5,098 nucleotides of DNA. Source: an uncultured Acidobacteriota bacterium (lineage in GTDB: Bacteria; Acidobacteriota; Vicinamibacteria; Vicinamibacterales; UBA8438). The position numbers and the translations under genes were made by a program. The notes beneath the pieces are model-generated. The model did not search any database. It was not told the DNA's origin and saw only the letters and a program-made list of their open reading frames with translations. Location: positions 1 to 5,098 of the forward strand of contig CAJWMX010000254.1 of assembly GCA_913043805.1 (NCBI GenBank). The letters run 5' to 3'. Below are positions 1 to 5,098 of the stretch, piece by piece. Position 1 is the stretch's first letter. The number at the start of each line of letters is the position of its first letter.

Positions 1-20
1 CGGAGCGGCCGTCATGAGAG

Positions 21-48
21 ATCCGGCTCCCCCTCGGGGGAGGCGGAT
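21..48. terminator. Strong hairpin downstream of the membrane-protein gene, candidate terminator
   Basis: This is a 28-base inverted repeat. Outer arms ATCCG/CGGAT and inner arms CTCCCC/GGGGAG are separated by one G-G mismatch, with a loop of about four bases. It lies 27 bases past the stop codon of the minus-strand membrane-protein gene, where a terminator would be expected. Neither side carries a run of T, so it is not a textbook intrinsic terminator. It could act as a U-less terminator or as an mRNA 3'-end stabiliser. The rest of 1-75 shows nothing else that can be supported. Confidence 0.45.
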
Positions 49-75
49 CGAGCCGAACCTTCGTCGCGCGCTGAC

Positions 76-1497
76 TCACCGGGCGATCTCGCGCTCGAAG
101 AGGACGTAGGTCCATGACGGGGCCTCTCGAGGGTCGTCAGGCACCCGGGTCGTCACCGACGCGCGTAGTCGGTCGAGCAGTTCGTCCCCCGTACGTCCGT
201 CATCGAGCCGGCCATCGGTCCATTCGAGATAGGTCTCCCACGACGTGTCGCGGACGCGCAGCCAGGCCTCGGCATCGCGGATGGTCCAGATACTGGCCAG
301 GATGATGATGGCGGCCCCCGCCAGGTAGCGGCCCCAGCGCCGGTCCGCGAGTGCTTCCCAGAGGTGGGTGATCGCGACCGCCAGCAGCAGAGCGTATCCG
401 ATGCCGGCGAGTACCGCGATCCGATCGCGCGTGTAGAGAAAAGCGAGCGCGCTGCTGCCGGCGATCAGGGCCACCGCCAGCGCCAGCAGTTGACCGTCTC
501 GGGACGACCACCGCCGGCGGGTCGCCACGATCGTCGCGATCACCGCGGTCGTGAACGCGGACGAAAGCACATGGAACCAGAGCCACGTTGGTGTGTTGCC
601 CAGCAACAGCGACTCGACGAACTTGAACTTGCCGGCGCGAGGCTCCGAGAACAGGACGCTCAACGCGGAGGCGACGACGTTGTAGACGGCCAACACATAG
701 GGCGCGTGGACGAACAGTTCGCCCAGCTCCGCCCGGGAGGCGTCGGCAAAGCCCAGTCCGGTCTCGACATACTCCAGGCCGTCGGCGGAATTGCCCAGTG
801 AGAGGCGAACTCCTGCGTAGGCCGCTACCGCCACCCAGGTCGCGGCGACGCCGCGTCGACCGATACCCGGTGCACGTGTGAGCCAGAGCGTCGTCAGCAG
901 TATCGGCGTGAGCGCACCCAGTTCCAGGAGCAGGAGGCCAAGGAGCGTCAGCGGGAAGAACACCCAGTCGTGGGCCCGCAGCGGCGGGTGCAGCGCCAGC
1001 GCCGCGTTTCCCAGCACCGTCAGCGTCGCCAGCGAGTAGACGTTCGCCGGGAACAGCGCGAGCAGGATCTGGGAGATGGGCAGAGCCGACACGCAGCACA
1101 ACGCCAGGAGCACGGAGATGGTCCGCGGCCAGTCGGTCGGCCGAAGTAGCCACACCAGGATCGCCAGGATGCCCGCGAACTGGACCAGGACCAGCGACTT
1201 GTAGAACCACAGGGTCAGTCCACCCAGCTCATACAGCAGCTTGGTCAGCATGACCTGGAGCGGTCTGTACTCCCGGCCTCGCGTGAAGGCATCAGCGAGC
1301 GTCTCTAGCCAGTCGTTCGAGGCTGCGCCGGCGAAGAGCGAGTACATGTCCACTCGCGGCCACCCTTGTGGCGCGAATGCGACGGCGAGCCCGCCGGTAA
1401 ACACCAGCGACCAGAGCAGAGGGATCGCCGGCCCTGGACGTCGCAGGGAGTCAATCGCGGGCCAACGCATGCCTGAGTGTCGAGGAGTCCTGGGCAT
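76..1497 (-). CDS. Polytopic membrane protein, GT-C glycosyltransferase-like, family not recognised
   Basis: The protein is 473 residues with about eleven predicted membrane helices, roughly at 24-42, 95-118, 126-149, 152-169, 178-206, 216-234, 266-283, 305-326, 335-354, 358-381 and 390-405. A soluble tail of about 65 residues follows. The first external loop (about 43-93) carries an acidic residue, D50, and a GREYRPLQ motif at 74-81. A large loop with acidic residues after the first helix is typical of GT-C transferases, which use polyprenyl-phosphate sugars outside the membrane. A YTRDR stretch at 355-359 precedes the tenth helix, again as in many such proteins. No specific family is recognised, so a flippase or a polymer-assembly protein is also possible. 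The gene is divergent from the Fuc4NAc genes, which suggests a shared process. The longest start is ATG at 1497; a second ATG at 1470 removes nine residues and sits better behind a candidate promoter. Neither start has a clear ribosome binding site. Confidence 0.72.
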   Translation of the reverse strand: MPRTPRHSGMRWPAIDSLRRPGPAIPLLWSLVFTGGLAVAFAPQGWPRVDMYSLFAGAASNDWLETLADAFTRGREYRPLQVMLTKLLYELGGLTLWFYKSLVLVQFAGILAILVWLLRPTDWPRTISVLLALCCVSALPISQILLALFPANVYSLATLTVLGNAALALHPPLRAHDWVFFPLTLLGLLLLELGALTPILLTTLWLTRAPGIGRRGVAATWVAVAAYAGVRLSLGNSADGLEYVETGLGFADASRAELGELFVHAPYVLAVYNVVASALSVLFSEPRAGKFKFVESLLLGNTPTWLWFHVLSSAFTTAVIATIVATRRRWSSRDGQLLALAVALIAGSSALAFLYTRDRIAVLAGIGYALLLAVAITHLWEALADRRWGRYLAGAAIIILASIWTIRDAEAWLRVRDTSWETYLEWTDGRLDDGRTGDELLDRLRASVTTRVPDDPREAPSWTYVLFEREIAR

Positions 1498-1504
1498 TGG
1501 TCAA
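1471..1504 (-). promoter_or_regulatory. Candidate promoter for the divergent membrane-protein gene
   Basis: Read on the minus strand, TTGACC (1504-1499) could be a -35 box. It is followed after exactly 17 bases by GACACT (1481-1476), a poor -10 box. Only five bases, CAGGC, then separate GACACT from the ATG at 1470, so a transcript from here would be leaderless or nearly so. The -35 box is close to consensus and the spacing is ideal, but the -10 box matches consensus at only three of six bases. If real, it excludes the longer start at 1497, which lies inside the promoter. Position and spacing are observed; function is inferred. Confidence 0.28.
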
Positions 1505-1542
1505 GGGCGCCAGGAGACCAAAAAGCCGTGATCCGCCCACGC

Positions 1543-1548
1543 TATACT
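1543..1548 (+). promoter_or_regulatory. -10 box TATACT for the aminotransferase operon
   Basis: TATACT matches five of six bases of the TATAAT consensus and fits the TANNNT pattern of many high-G+C bacteria. It ends eight bases before the GTG at 1557, so transcription would begin at or one or two bases before that codon and give a leaderless mRNA. No convincing -35 box lies 16-19 bases upstream; the stretch there is A-rich (1520-1524). It is the only TATA-like stretch in this short divergent region. Confidence 0.45.
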
Positions 1549-1556
1549 GGCGTCGC

Positions 1557-2696
1557 GTGTCCACCCGAGTCCCCTTCAACCGGCCGTTCGTGGTCGGCGA
1601 CGAGCTGGCCAACATTGCCGAGGCGGTCCGCAGCGGACAACTTGCCGGGGTGGGCGCCTTCACCCGGCGGTGCGAGTCGCGCCTGGAGGAACGCTTCGGC
1701 ATTCCCCGGATCTTGATGACCTCCTCCTGCACCGCGGCCCTCGAGATGGCGGCGATGCTGCTGGACCTGCAGCCTGGTGACGAGGTCATCATGCCGTCGT
1801 TCACGTTCGTGTCGACCGCCAGCGCGTTCGTACGGGCGGGAGGGCGGCCGGTCTTCGTCGATATCAGAGACGACACCCTCAACCTCGACGAGACGGAGAT
1901 CGACGCCGCGGTGACCAAGCGGACCAGAGCGATCGTGCCGGTGCACTATGGTGGCATCGGGTGTGAGATGGACGCGATCATCGAGATCGCTGACCGGCAC
2001 GGGCTGACGGTCGTCGAAGATGCCGCGCAGGCGGTGAATGCCCGCTACCGGGGACGCGCGCTCGGGGGGGTGGGCGCGCTGGGCACCTTCAGTTTCCACG
2101 AGACCAAGAACTTCATCTGCGGCGAAGGCGGCGCCCTCTGCGTCAATGACGAGCGGCTCATCGACCGCGCCGAGATCGTGCGGGACAAGGGTACCAACCG
2201 CCAGCAGTTCGACCGGGGTCAGGTCGACAAGTACTCATGGGTGGATATCGGCTCGAGCTACGTCGCGAGCGAGTTGAACTGTGCCTTTCTGTGGAGCCAG
2301 CTCGAGCAGATGGACCGGATCACCGCGCGGCGCGCGTCGATCCATGAACGCTATCGACGCGGGCTCCGCTCGCTCGCAGGGCAGGAGCGCCTCAGGTTGC
2401 CACACGTGCCCGAGGACTGTGAGAGCAATCATCACCTGTTCCACATCCTGTTGCCCGATATGGCCGGCCGCGACCGGCTGATGCGAGCGCTCCACGCCGA
2501 CGGCATCCTGGCGGTCTTTCACTACGTTCCATTGCACAGCTCGCCGATGGGGCGGACGCTCGGAGCCGGGTCGACGGCACTTCCGGTGACGGATGACGTC
2601 AGTGGACGACTGTTGCGGCTGCCACTGTTTTACGACCTCAGCGAGTCGGATCAGGACTTCGTGATCGAGCGGGTGCAACATCATCTGACGTCATGA
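1557..2696 (+). CDS. wecE: dTDP-4-amino-4,6-dideoxygalactose transaminase (WecE/RffA type)
   Basis: This cytoplasmic PLP enzyme of the DegT/DnrJ/EryC1/StrS family moves an amino group from glutamate to dTDP-4-keto-6-deoxyglucose, giving dTDP-Fuc4N. It is 379 residues from the GTG at 1557; E. coli WecE is of almost the same length and is similar along the whole chain. Recognisable blocks are VPFNRPFVVG at 5-14, the phosphate-pocket SSCTA at 56-60, PGDEVIMPSFTFVSTASAF at 73-91, VPVHYGG at 127-133, EDAAQ at 154-158 with D155 facing the PLP ring nitrogen, and FHETKN at 180-185 with K184 as the Schiff-base lysine. DKGTNR at 210-215 and DKYSWVDIGSSY at 224-235 are close to those of WecE itself, which favours this product over other sugar aminotransferases. 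An in-frame TTG at 1497 would add 20 residues unlike the family and lies upstream of the TATACT box, so it was not chosen. No Shine-Dalgarno sequence precedes the GTG; initiation is probably leaderless. The last codons overlap the next start in ATGA. Confidence 0.93.
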   Translation: MSTRVPFNRPFVVGDELANIAEAVRSGQLAGVGAFTRRCESRLEERFGIPRILMTSSCTAALEMAAMLLDLQPGDEVIMPSFTFVSTASAFVRAGGRPVFVDIRDDTLNLDETEIDAAVTKRTRAIVPVHYGGIGCEMDAIIEIADRHGLTVVEDAAQAVNARYRGRALGGVGALGTFSFHETKNFICGEGGALCVNDERLIDRAEIVRDKGTNRQQFDRGQVDKYSWVDIGSSYVASELNCAFLWSQLEQMDRITARRASIHERYRRGLRSLAGQERLRLPHVPEDCESNHHLFHILLPDMAGRDRLMRALHADGILAVFHYVPLHSSPMGRTLGAGSTALPVTDDVSGRLLRLPLFYDLSESDQDFVIERVQHHLTS

Positions 2697-3424
2697 CCGA
2701 CTCGGTGGTATCCGTGCTCGACTGGGACTCCGGTCACTTCGGCATGCCCGTCGGCCGTATTGTCACGAATCCGGAGACACCTGAGGCGTTGGCCTCGGCG
2801 CTGGAATCGGCCGGGAAACAGGGGCTGCGTTTGGTGTACTGGTTGTCTCCAGACCGCTTTGTCCCTGACTCACTGATCCTGTCCCGGTTCGGTGGGCGGC
2901 GCATCGTGGGGGCGCGACGGTATCGTCGCCCGCTCACCGCAGCAGACGCCGAGTGGCCGGCTGACCATCGGTGTGGCTCGCTCGCCGGCGGGAGGCCGGA
3001 CCCTGTAGTGCTCGATCTGGCGGTGCTGGCCGGCCAGCGGTCCCGGTTTCGCTTGGACACGCGGTTGCCCGCTGGTCGTTTCGAGGCGATGTATGAGCGC
3101 TGGCTCGAGCGGTCGCTGTCTGGCGAACTGGCCGATGACGTCCTCGTGCTGCGGGATGAGGACGGACAGGTCCGGTCGCTGGTGACCTATCGCCTGCGGG
3201 ACGCCACTGCCACGATCGGGCTGGTGGCTACGAGTCCGCAGGCACAGGGGAGACGCCTCGGGTCCGCCATCTTGCGCGAGACCCATCGGCGGCTCGCGCA
3301 CACGGGCGCCGGGCGGGTCGACGTGTGGACACAGGCTGAGAATGAAGCGGCCTGCCGGCTGTACGAGGCTGCGGGATACGGCGTTGCCGATCAGGGCAGT
3401 CATTACCACTTTCTTGCGCCATGA
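2693..3424 (+). CDS. wecD: dTDP-Fuc4N N-acetyltransferase, GNAT family (WecD/RffC type)
   Basis: This enzyme is predicted to acetylate the 4-amino group of dTDP-Fuc4N with acetyl-CoA, giving dTDP-Fuc4NAc, the step right after the upstream transaminase. The protein has 243 residues; E. coli WecD is slightly shorter. The N-terminal half holds LDWDSGHFGMPVGRI at 9-23, matching the small domain that begins WecD, where E. coli has a TWENAFFG version. SRFRLDT at 117-123 and GRFEAMYERWLERSL at 128-142 also align well with WecD. The C-terminal GNAT core has VTYRL at 164-168, the acetyl-CoA loop QAQGRRLGSAIL at 183-194 and TQAENEAACRLYEAAGY at 213-229. In that last block N217 and Y224 are at the usual GNAT positions, Y224 being the likely general acid. 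The central glycine of the CoA loop is Arg, a common GNAT variant. ATGA overlaps join it to both neighbours, and no Shine-Dalgarno sequence precedes its start, so translation is probably coupled. An acyl group other than acetyl cannot be excluded. Confidence 0.87.
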   Translation: MTDSVVSVLDWDSGHFGMPVGRIVTNPETPEALASALESAGKQGLRLVYWLSPDRFVPDSLILSRFGGRRIVGARRYRRPLTAADAEWPADHRCGSLAGGRPDPVVLDLAVLAGQRSRFRLDTRLPAGRFEAMYERWLERSLSGELADDVLVLRDEDGQVRSLVTYRLRDATATIGLVATSPQAQGRRLGSAILRETHRRLAHTGAGRVDVWTQAENEAACRLYEAAGYGVADQGSHYHFLAP

Positions 3425-4458
3425 TGACCACGATCCCAGACGCGTCCCCGGAGCTCTCGACCGTGGACGTCTCGGTGGTGATTCCGGTGTATGGGTCCGA
3501 GGCGACGCTCCGGCCGCTGGTCGAGCGTATCGTCCAGGTGCTGAGCTCAGGGGGCTGGACGTTCGAGGTCGTCTGCGTCGACGATGACAGCCCGGACGGC
3601 GTCTGGGGGGTGCTCGAGCAGCTCTGTCACGCGTATGGCGACCGCCTCGTGGCCATCCGGCTGATGCGCAACTTCGGTCAGCACAACGCGACGATGTGCG
3701 GGCTGCGAGCGGCTCGGGGGCAGGTGGTGGTCACGATGGACGACGACCTGCAACATCGCCCCGAGGACCTGCCACGGTTGCTGGCGCATCTGGAGACGAC
3801 CGGCCTCGATGTCGTCTACGGCACGTACGAGCGGAAGGCGCACTCGACGTTTCGGAATCTCGGTTCCAGGGTGCTCAACGCCGTGTTCCGGCGGTTGTTC
3901 GGCGTAGGGGTCAGCTTCAGCGCGTTCCGTTCCATCCGGCGCCAGGCGGTTCGGTCCATCATCAGCTACGACCTCAACTACACCTTCATCGACGGTCTGC
4001 TCGCCTGGTCGACGACCCGGATCGGCGCGACCGAGGTCGGCCACGACCCGCGGAGCGTGGGGCGGTCGGGGTACGGGTTCGCGACGTTGCTCGCGCTGGC
4101 CATGAACCTGGTGACGAACTTCTCGCTCGTCCCGCTCCAGATCGCCAGCCTGGTCGGTGTCTTGGCGGCGGTGGCCGGGTTGGCCGGTGGGGCGGTGATC
4201 GTGACGCTCTATCTGCTGGGAGGGATCACGGTGCCCGGGTTCGCGTCGACCATCACCGCGGTGTTCGTGCTAGGCGGTCTGCAACTGCTGGCCCTCGGTA
4301 CCATCGGCGAGTATCTCGGCCGGCTCCACCTCAACTTCAATCGGAAGCCACAGTTTCTCGTGCGCGAGACTCGCGGGGCGCTCGGGCCGACGACCTTCGA
4401 TGACCCCTCGGCCGGACCTTCCGAAGACGGTCCCGGTCGTTCCCCCTCAGCCGGCTGA
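3421..4458 (+). CDS. Family 2 glycosyltransferase, ArnC/GtrB/DPM1-like polyprenyl-phosphate sugar transferase
   Basis: The 345-residue protein has a cytoplasmic GT-A catalytic domain followed by two membrane helices. Family motifs are VSVVIPVYGSEATL at 17-30, VCVDDDSPDG at 51-60 for nucleotide binding, RNFGQHNATMCGL at 83-95, and MDDDLQHRPEDLPRLL at 106-121 with the metal-binding DDD at 107-109. RSVGRSGYGF at 211-220 corresponds to the Arg/Ser/Tyr segment before the helices in ArnC and GtrB. The helices lie near 238-266 and 275-297, and GEYLGRLH at 296-303 is the usual ending. Known relatives move one sugar from a nucleotide to undecaprenyl or dolichyl phosphate on the inner membrane face. 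Its place directly after the Fuc4NAc genes suggests dTDP-Fuc4NAc as donor; this is inference. About 27 residues after 318, rich in Pro, Ser, Gly and Asp, extend past the family core. ATG at 3421 overlaps the previous stop in ATGA; ATG at 3424 is an equally possible start. The 3' end overlaps the convergent methyltransferase gene. Confidence 0.88.
   Translation: MMTTIPDASPELSTVDVSVVIPVYGSEATLRPLVERIVQVLSSGGWTFEVVCVDDDSPDGVWGVLEQLCHAYGDRLVAIRLMRNFGQHNATMCGLRAARGQVVVTMDDDLQHRPEDLPRLLAHLETTGLDVVYGTYERKAHSTFRNLGSRVLNAVFRRLFGVGVSFSAFRSIRRQAVRSIISYDLNYTFIDGLLAWSTTRIGATEVGHDPRSVGRSGYGFATLLALAMNLVTNFSLVPLQIASLVGVLAAVAGLAGGAVIVTLYLLGGITVPGFASTITAVFVLGGLQLLALGTIGEYLGRLHLNFNRKPQFLVRETRGALGPTTFDDPSAGPSEDGPGRSPSAG
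4447..4458. repeat. Perfect 12-base palindrome shared by two convergent stop codons
   Basis: TCAGCCGGCTGA is its own reverse complement. It forms the final Ser-Ala-Gly-stop of the plus-strand glycosyltransferase and, on the other strand, the final Ser-Ala-Gly-stop of the methyltransferase. With no loop it is a poor hairpin, so a terminator role is unlikely. No other terminator is seen between the two genes. Confidence 0.9.
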
Positions 4459-5098
4459 ACCCCGCCAAACCCCGCTCACGAGCAGGCTTGCTCCCGATTC
4501 CGTTCGAGCGTCCATGCGCTCCTCGAGTTGGCACAGGAGGTCCATCGCGGCGTTGACCGGCCAGGGAGGGACTCGAAAGTTGTGCCGCAGTATCCGCTGC
4601 GCGGCGTCTGGCGAGAGTGCCTCGTGGCTGTGGCCGGCCAGTCTTCGCCGGGACCACCGCTGGAGTGGTTCGGTCAGCCGGAAGATGCCCTGCTCCTGAA
4701 TCGAATCCAGGCCACACGACTGAAAGAGCGCGCCAAGCTCGCCAGGCTCGTACCTGCGCTTGTGTCCGGACAGGTCGTCGATGACGGTAGCCAGCGAACA
4801 ACGAGCCGGAACCGTGGCGATGACGACGGCATTCTGGGCTGCCAGGTTGAGGCTCGACCTCACCAATGCGCCCGGCTCGTCGAGGTGCTCCAGGACGTCG
4901 AAGAACCCGATTCCTAGGAACGGCCCATGCGCCGAGGGGTCGAGCCCCGCGACATCCGCCACGACGAAATCGACGGTCGGACAACGCTCCGCTGCCTTCC
5001 GGATCTGGACCGCGGACGGATCGACGCCGGTGAGGGAGTATCCCGCTCGGTGGAGCGCCCGGGTCACGGTGCCCGAACCGCATCCGATTTCCAGAAAT
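4447..5098 (-). CDS. Class I SAM-dependent methyltransferase, N-terminus beyond the window
   Basis: The reading frame runs off the right edge, so the true start is unseen; 216 residues are visible. A GTG at 5067 could be mistaken for a start, but it falls inside the fold, just after the SAM-binding motif I. Counting from the first visible residue: motif I LEIGCGSGT at 2-10; the acidic end of strand beta-2, GVDPS, at 24-28, where D26 should hold the SAM ribose; VADVAG at 46-51; FDVLEHLDEP at 66-75; VIATVPA at 92-98; and GHKRRYEPGEL at 111-121. The HKRRY block is frequent in methyltransferases of polysaccharide loci (Methyltransf_11/23-like). The C-terminal part contains VNAAMDLLCQLEERM at 181-195 and SGASLLVSGVWRG at 201-213, a normal ending for this type. 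The substrate is unknown; a sugar or lipid-linked glycan is suggested only by the neighbours. The gene is convergent with the glycosyltransferase, so it belongs to a different transcript. Confidence 0.85.
   Translation of the reverse strand, partial: FLEIGCGSGTVTRALHRAGYSLTGVDPSAVQIRKAAERCPTVDFVVADVAGLDPSAHGPFLGIGFFDVLEHLDEPGALVRSSLNLAAQNAVVIATVPARCSLATVIDDLSGHKRRYEPGELGALFQSCGLDSIQEQGIFRLTEPLQRWSRRRLAGHSHEALSPDAAQRILRHNFRVPPWPVNAAMDLLCQLEERMDARTESGASLLVSGVWRGSAG

Noticed and set aside
1..17. Possible end of a plus-strand gene (TGA at 15-17) or start of a minus-strand gene (ATG at 16-14)
   Set aside because: Fewer than six codons are visible either way, so neither can be supported.
200..1210. 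Long minus-strand open frame of 336 codons overlapping the membrane-protein gene
   Set aside because: It is Arg-, Gly- and Pro-rich with no domain, and lies in a different frame on the same strand as a clear polytopic membrane protein. It is a by-product of high G+C.
1483..1491. Short inverted repeat AGGA-G-TCCT in the divergent region, possible operator
   Set aside because: Arms of four bases are expected by chance, and no regulator gene is present to suggest a site.
1497..1556. TTG-initiated 20-residue extension of the transaminase
   Set aside because: It has no similarity to the WecE N-terminus, is basic and irregular, and contains the candidate -10 box.
2064..2070. Run of seven G inside the transaminase gene, possible frameshift or phase-variation site
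   Set aside because: The frame is intact on both sides and encodes a conserved Leu-Gly-Gly-Val-Gly stretch; a run of seven in G-rich DNA is expected.
1451..2099. Minus-strand open frames opposite the transaminase gene
   Set aside because: They are antisense to a highly conserved enzyme and show no recognisable protein features.
4337..5083. Minus-strand 248-codon frame overlapping the methyltransferase
   Set aside because: It is Arg- and Gly-rich with no motif; the neighbouring frame holds the full set of SAM-methyltransferase motifs.

Overview
The window is G+C-rich, densely coded bacterial DNA. It reads as part of a surface-glycan or sugar-modification locus. No rRNA, tRNA, mobile element, CRISPR array or phage gene is visible. 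The G/C-ending codons, a GTG start, four-base ATGA gene junctions and apparent leaderless initiation fit a high-G+C phylum such as Actinomycetota, Acidobacteriota, Chloroflexota or Gemmatimonadota. The sequence alone does not settle which.

Layout. Positions 1-75 are non-coding as far as can be seen and hold a strong 28-base hairpin just past the end of the first gene. A gene on the minus strand (1497 down to 76) encodes a polytopic membrane protein with about eleven helices; its architecture resembles GT-C glycosyltransferases. A short divergent region (about 1471-1556) carries candidate promoters for both directions. From 1557 three tightly coupled plus-strand genes follow: a WecE/RffA-type sugar aminotransferase (1557-2696), a WecD/RffC-type GNAT N-acetyltransferase (2693-3424) and an ArnC/GtrB/DPM1-type family 2 glycosyltransferase with two C-terminal membrane helices (3421-4458). 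Each junction is an ATGA overlap. A SAM-dependent methyltransferase on the minus strand (4447 to beyond 5098, N-terminus outside the window) converges on the glycosyltransferase. The two genes overlap by 12 bases, and the overlap is a perfect palindrome giving both proteins the same Ser-Ala-Gly end.

How the genes may work together. WecE and WecD homologues are known to turn dTDP-4-keto-6-deoxyglucose into dTDP-Fuc4N and then dTDP-Fuc4NAc. In enterobacteria this sugar goes into enterobacterial common antigen through WecF. Here the next gene is instead an ArnC-like enzyme of the kind that loads a single sugar onto a polyprenyl phosphate. The divergent membrane protein could be the GT-C transferase that uses such a lipid-linked sugar outside the membrane. 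The set would then be an Arn/Gtr-like route for decorating an extracytoplasmic polymer, lipid or protein with Fuc4NAc. The first two enzyme assignments are strong and the glycosyltransferase family is strong. Its sugar specificity and the role of the membrane protein are inference.
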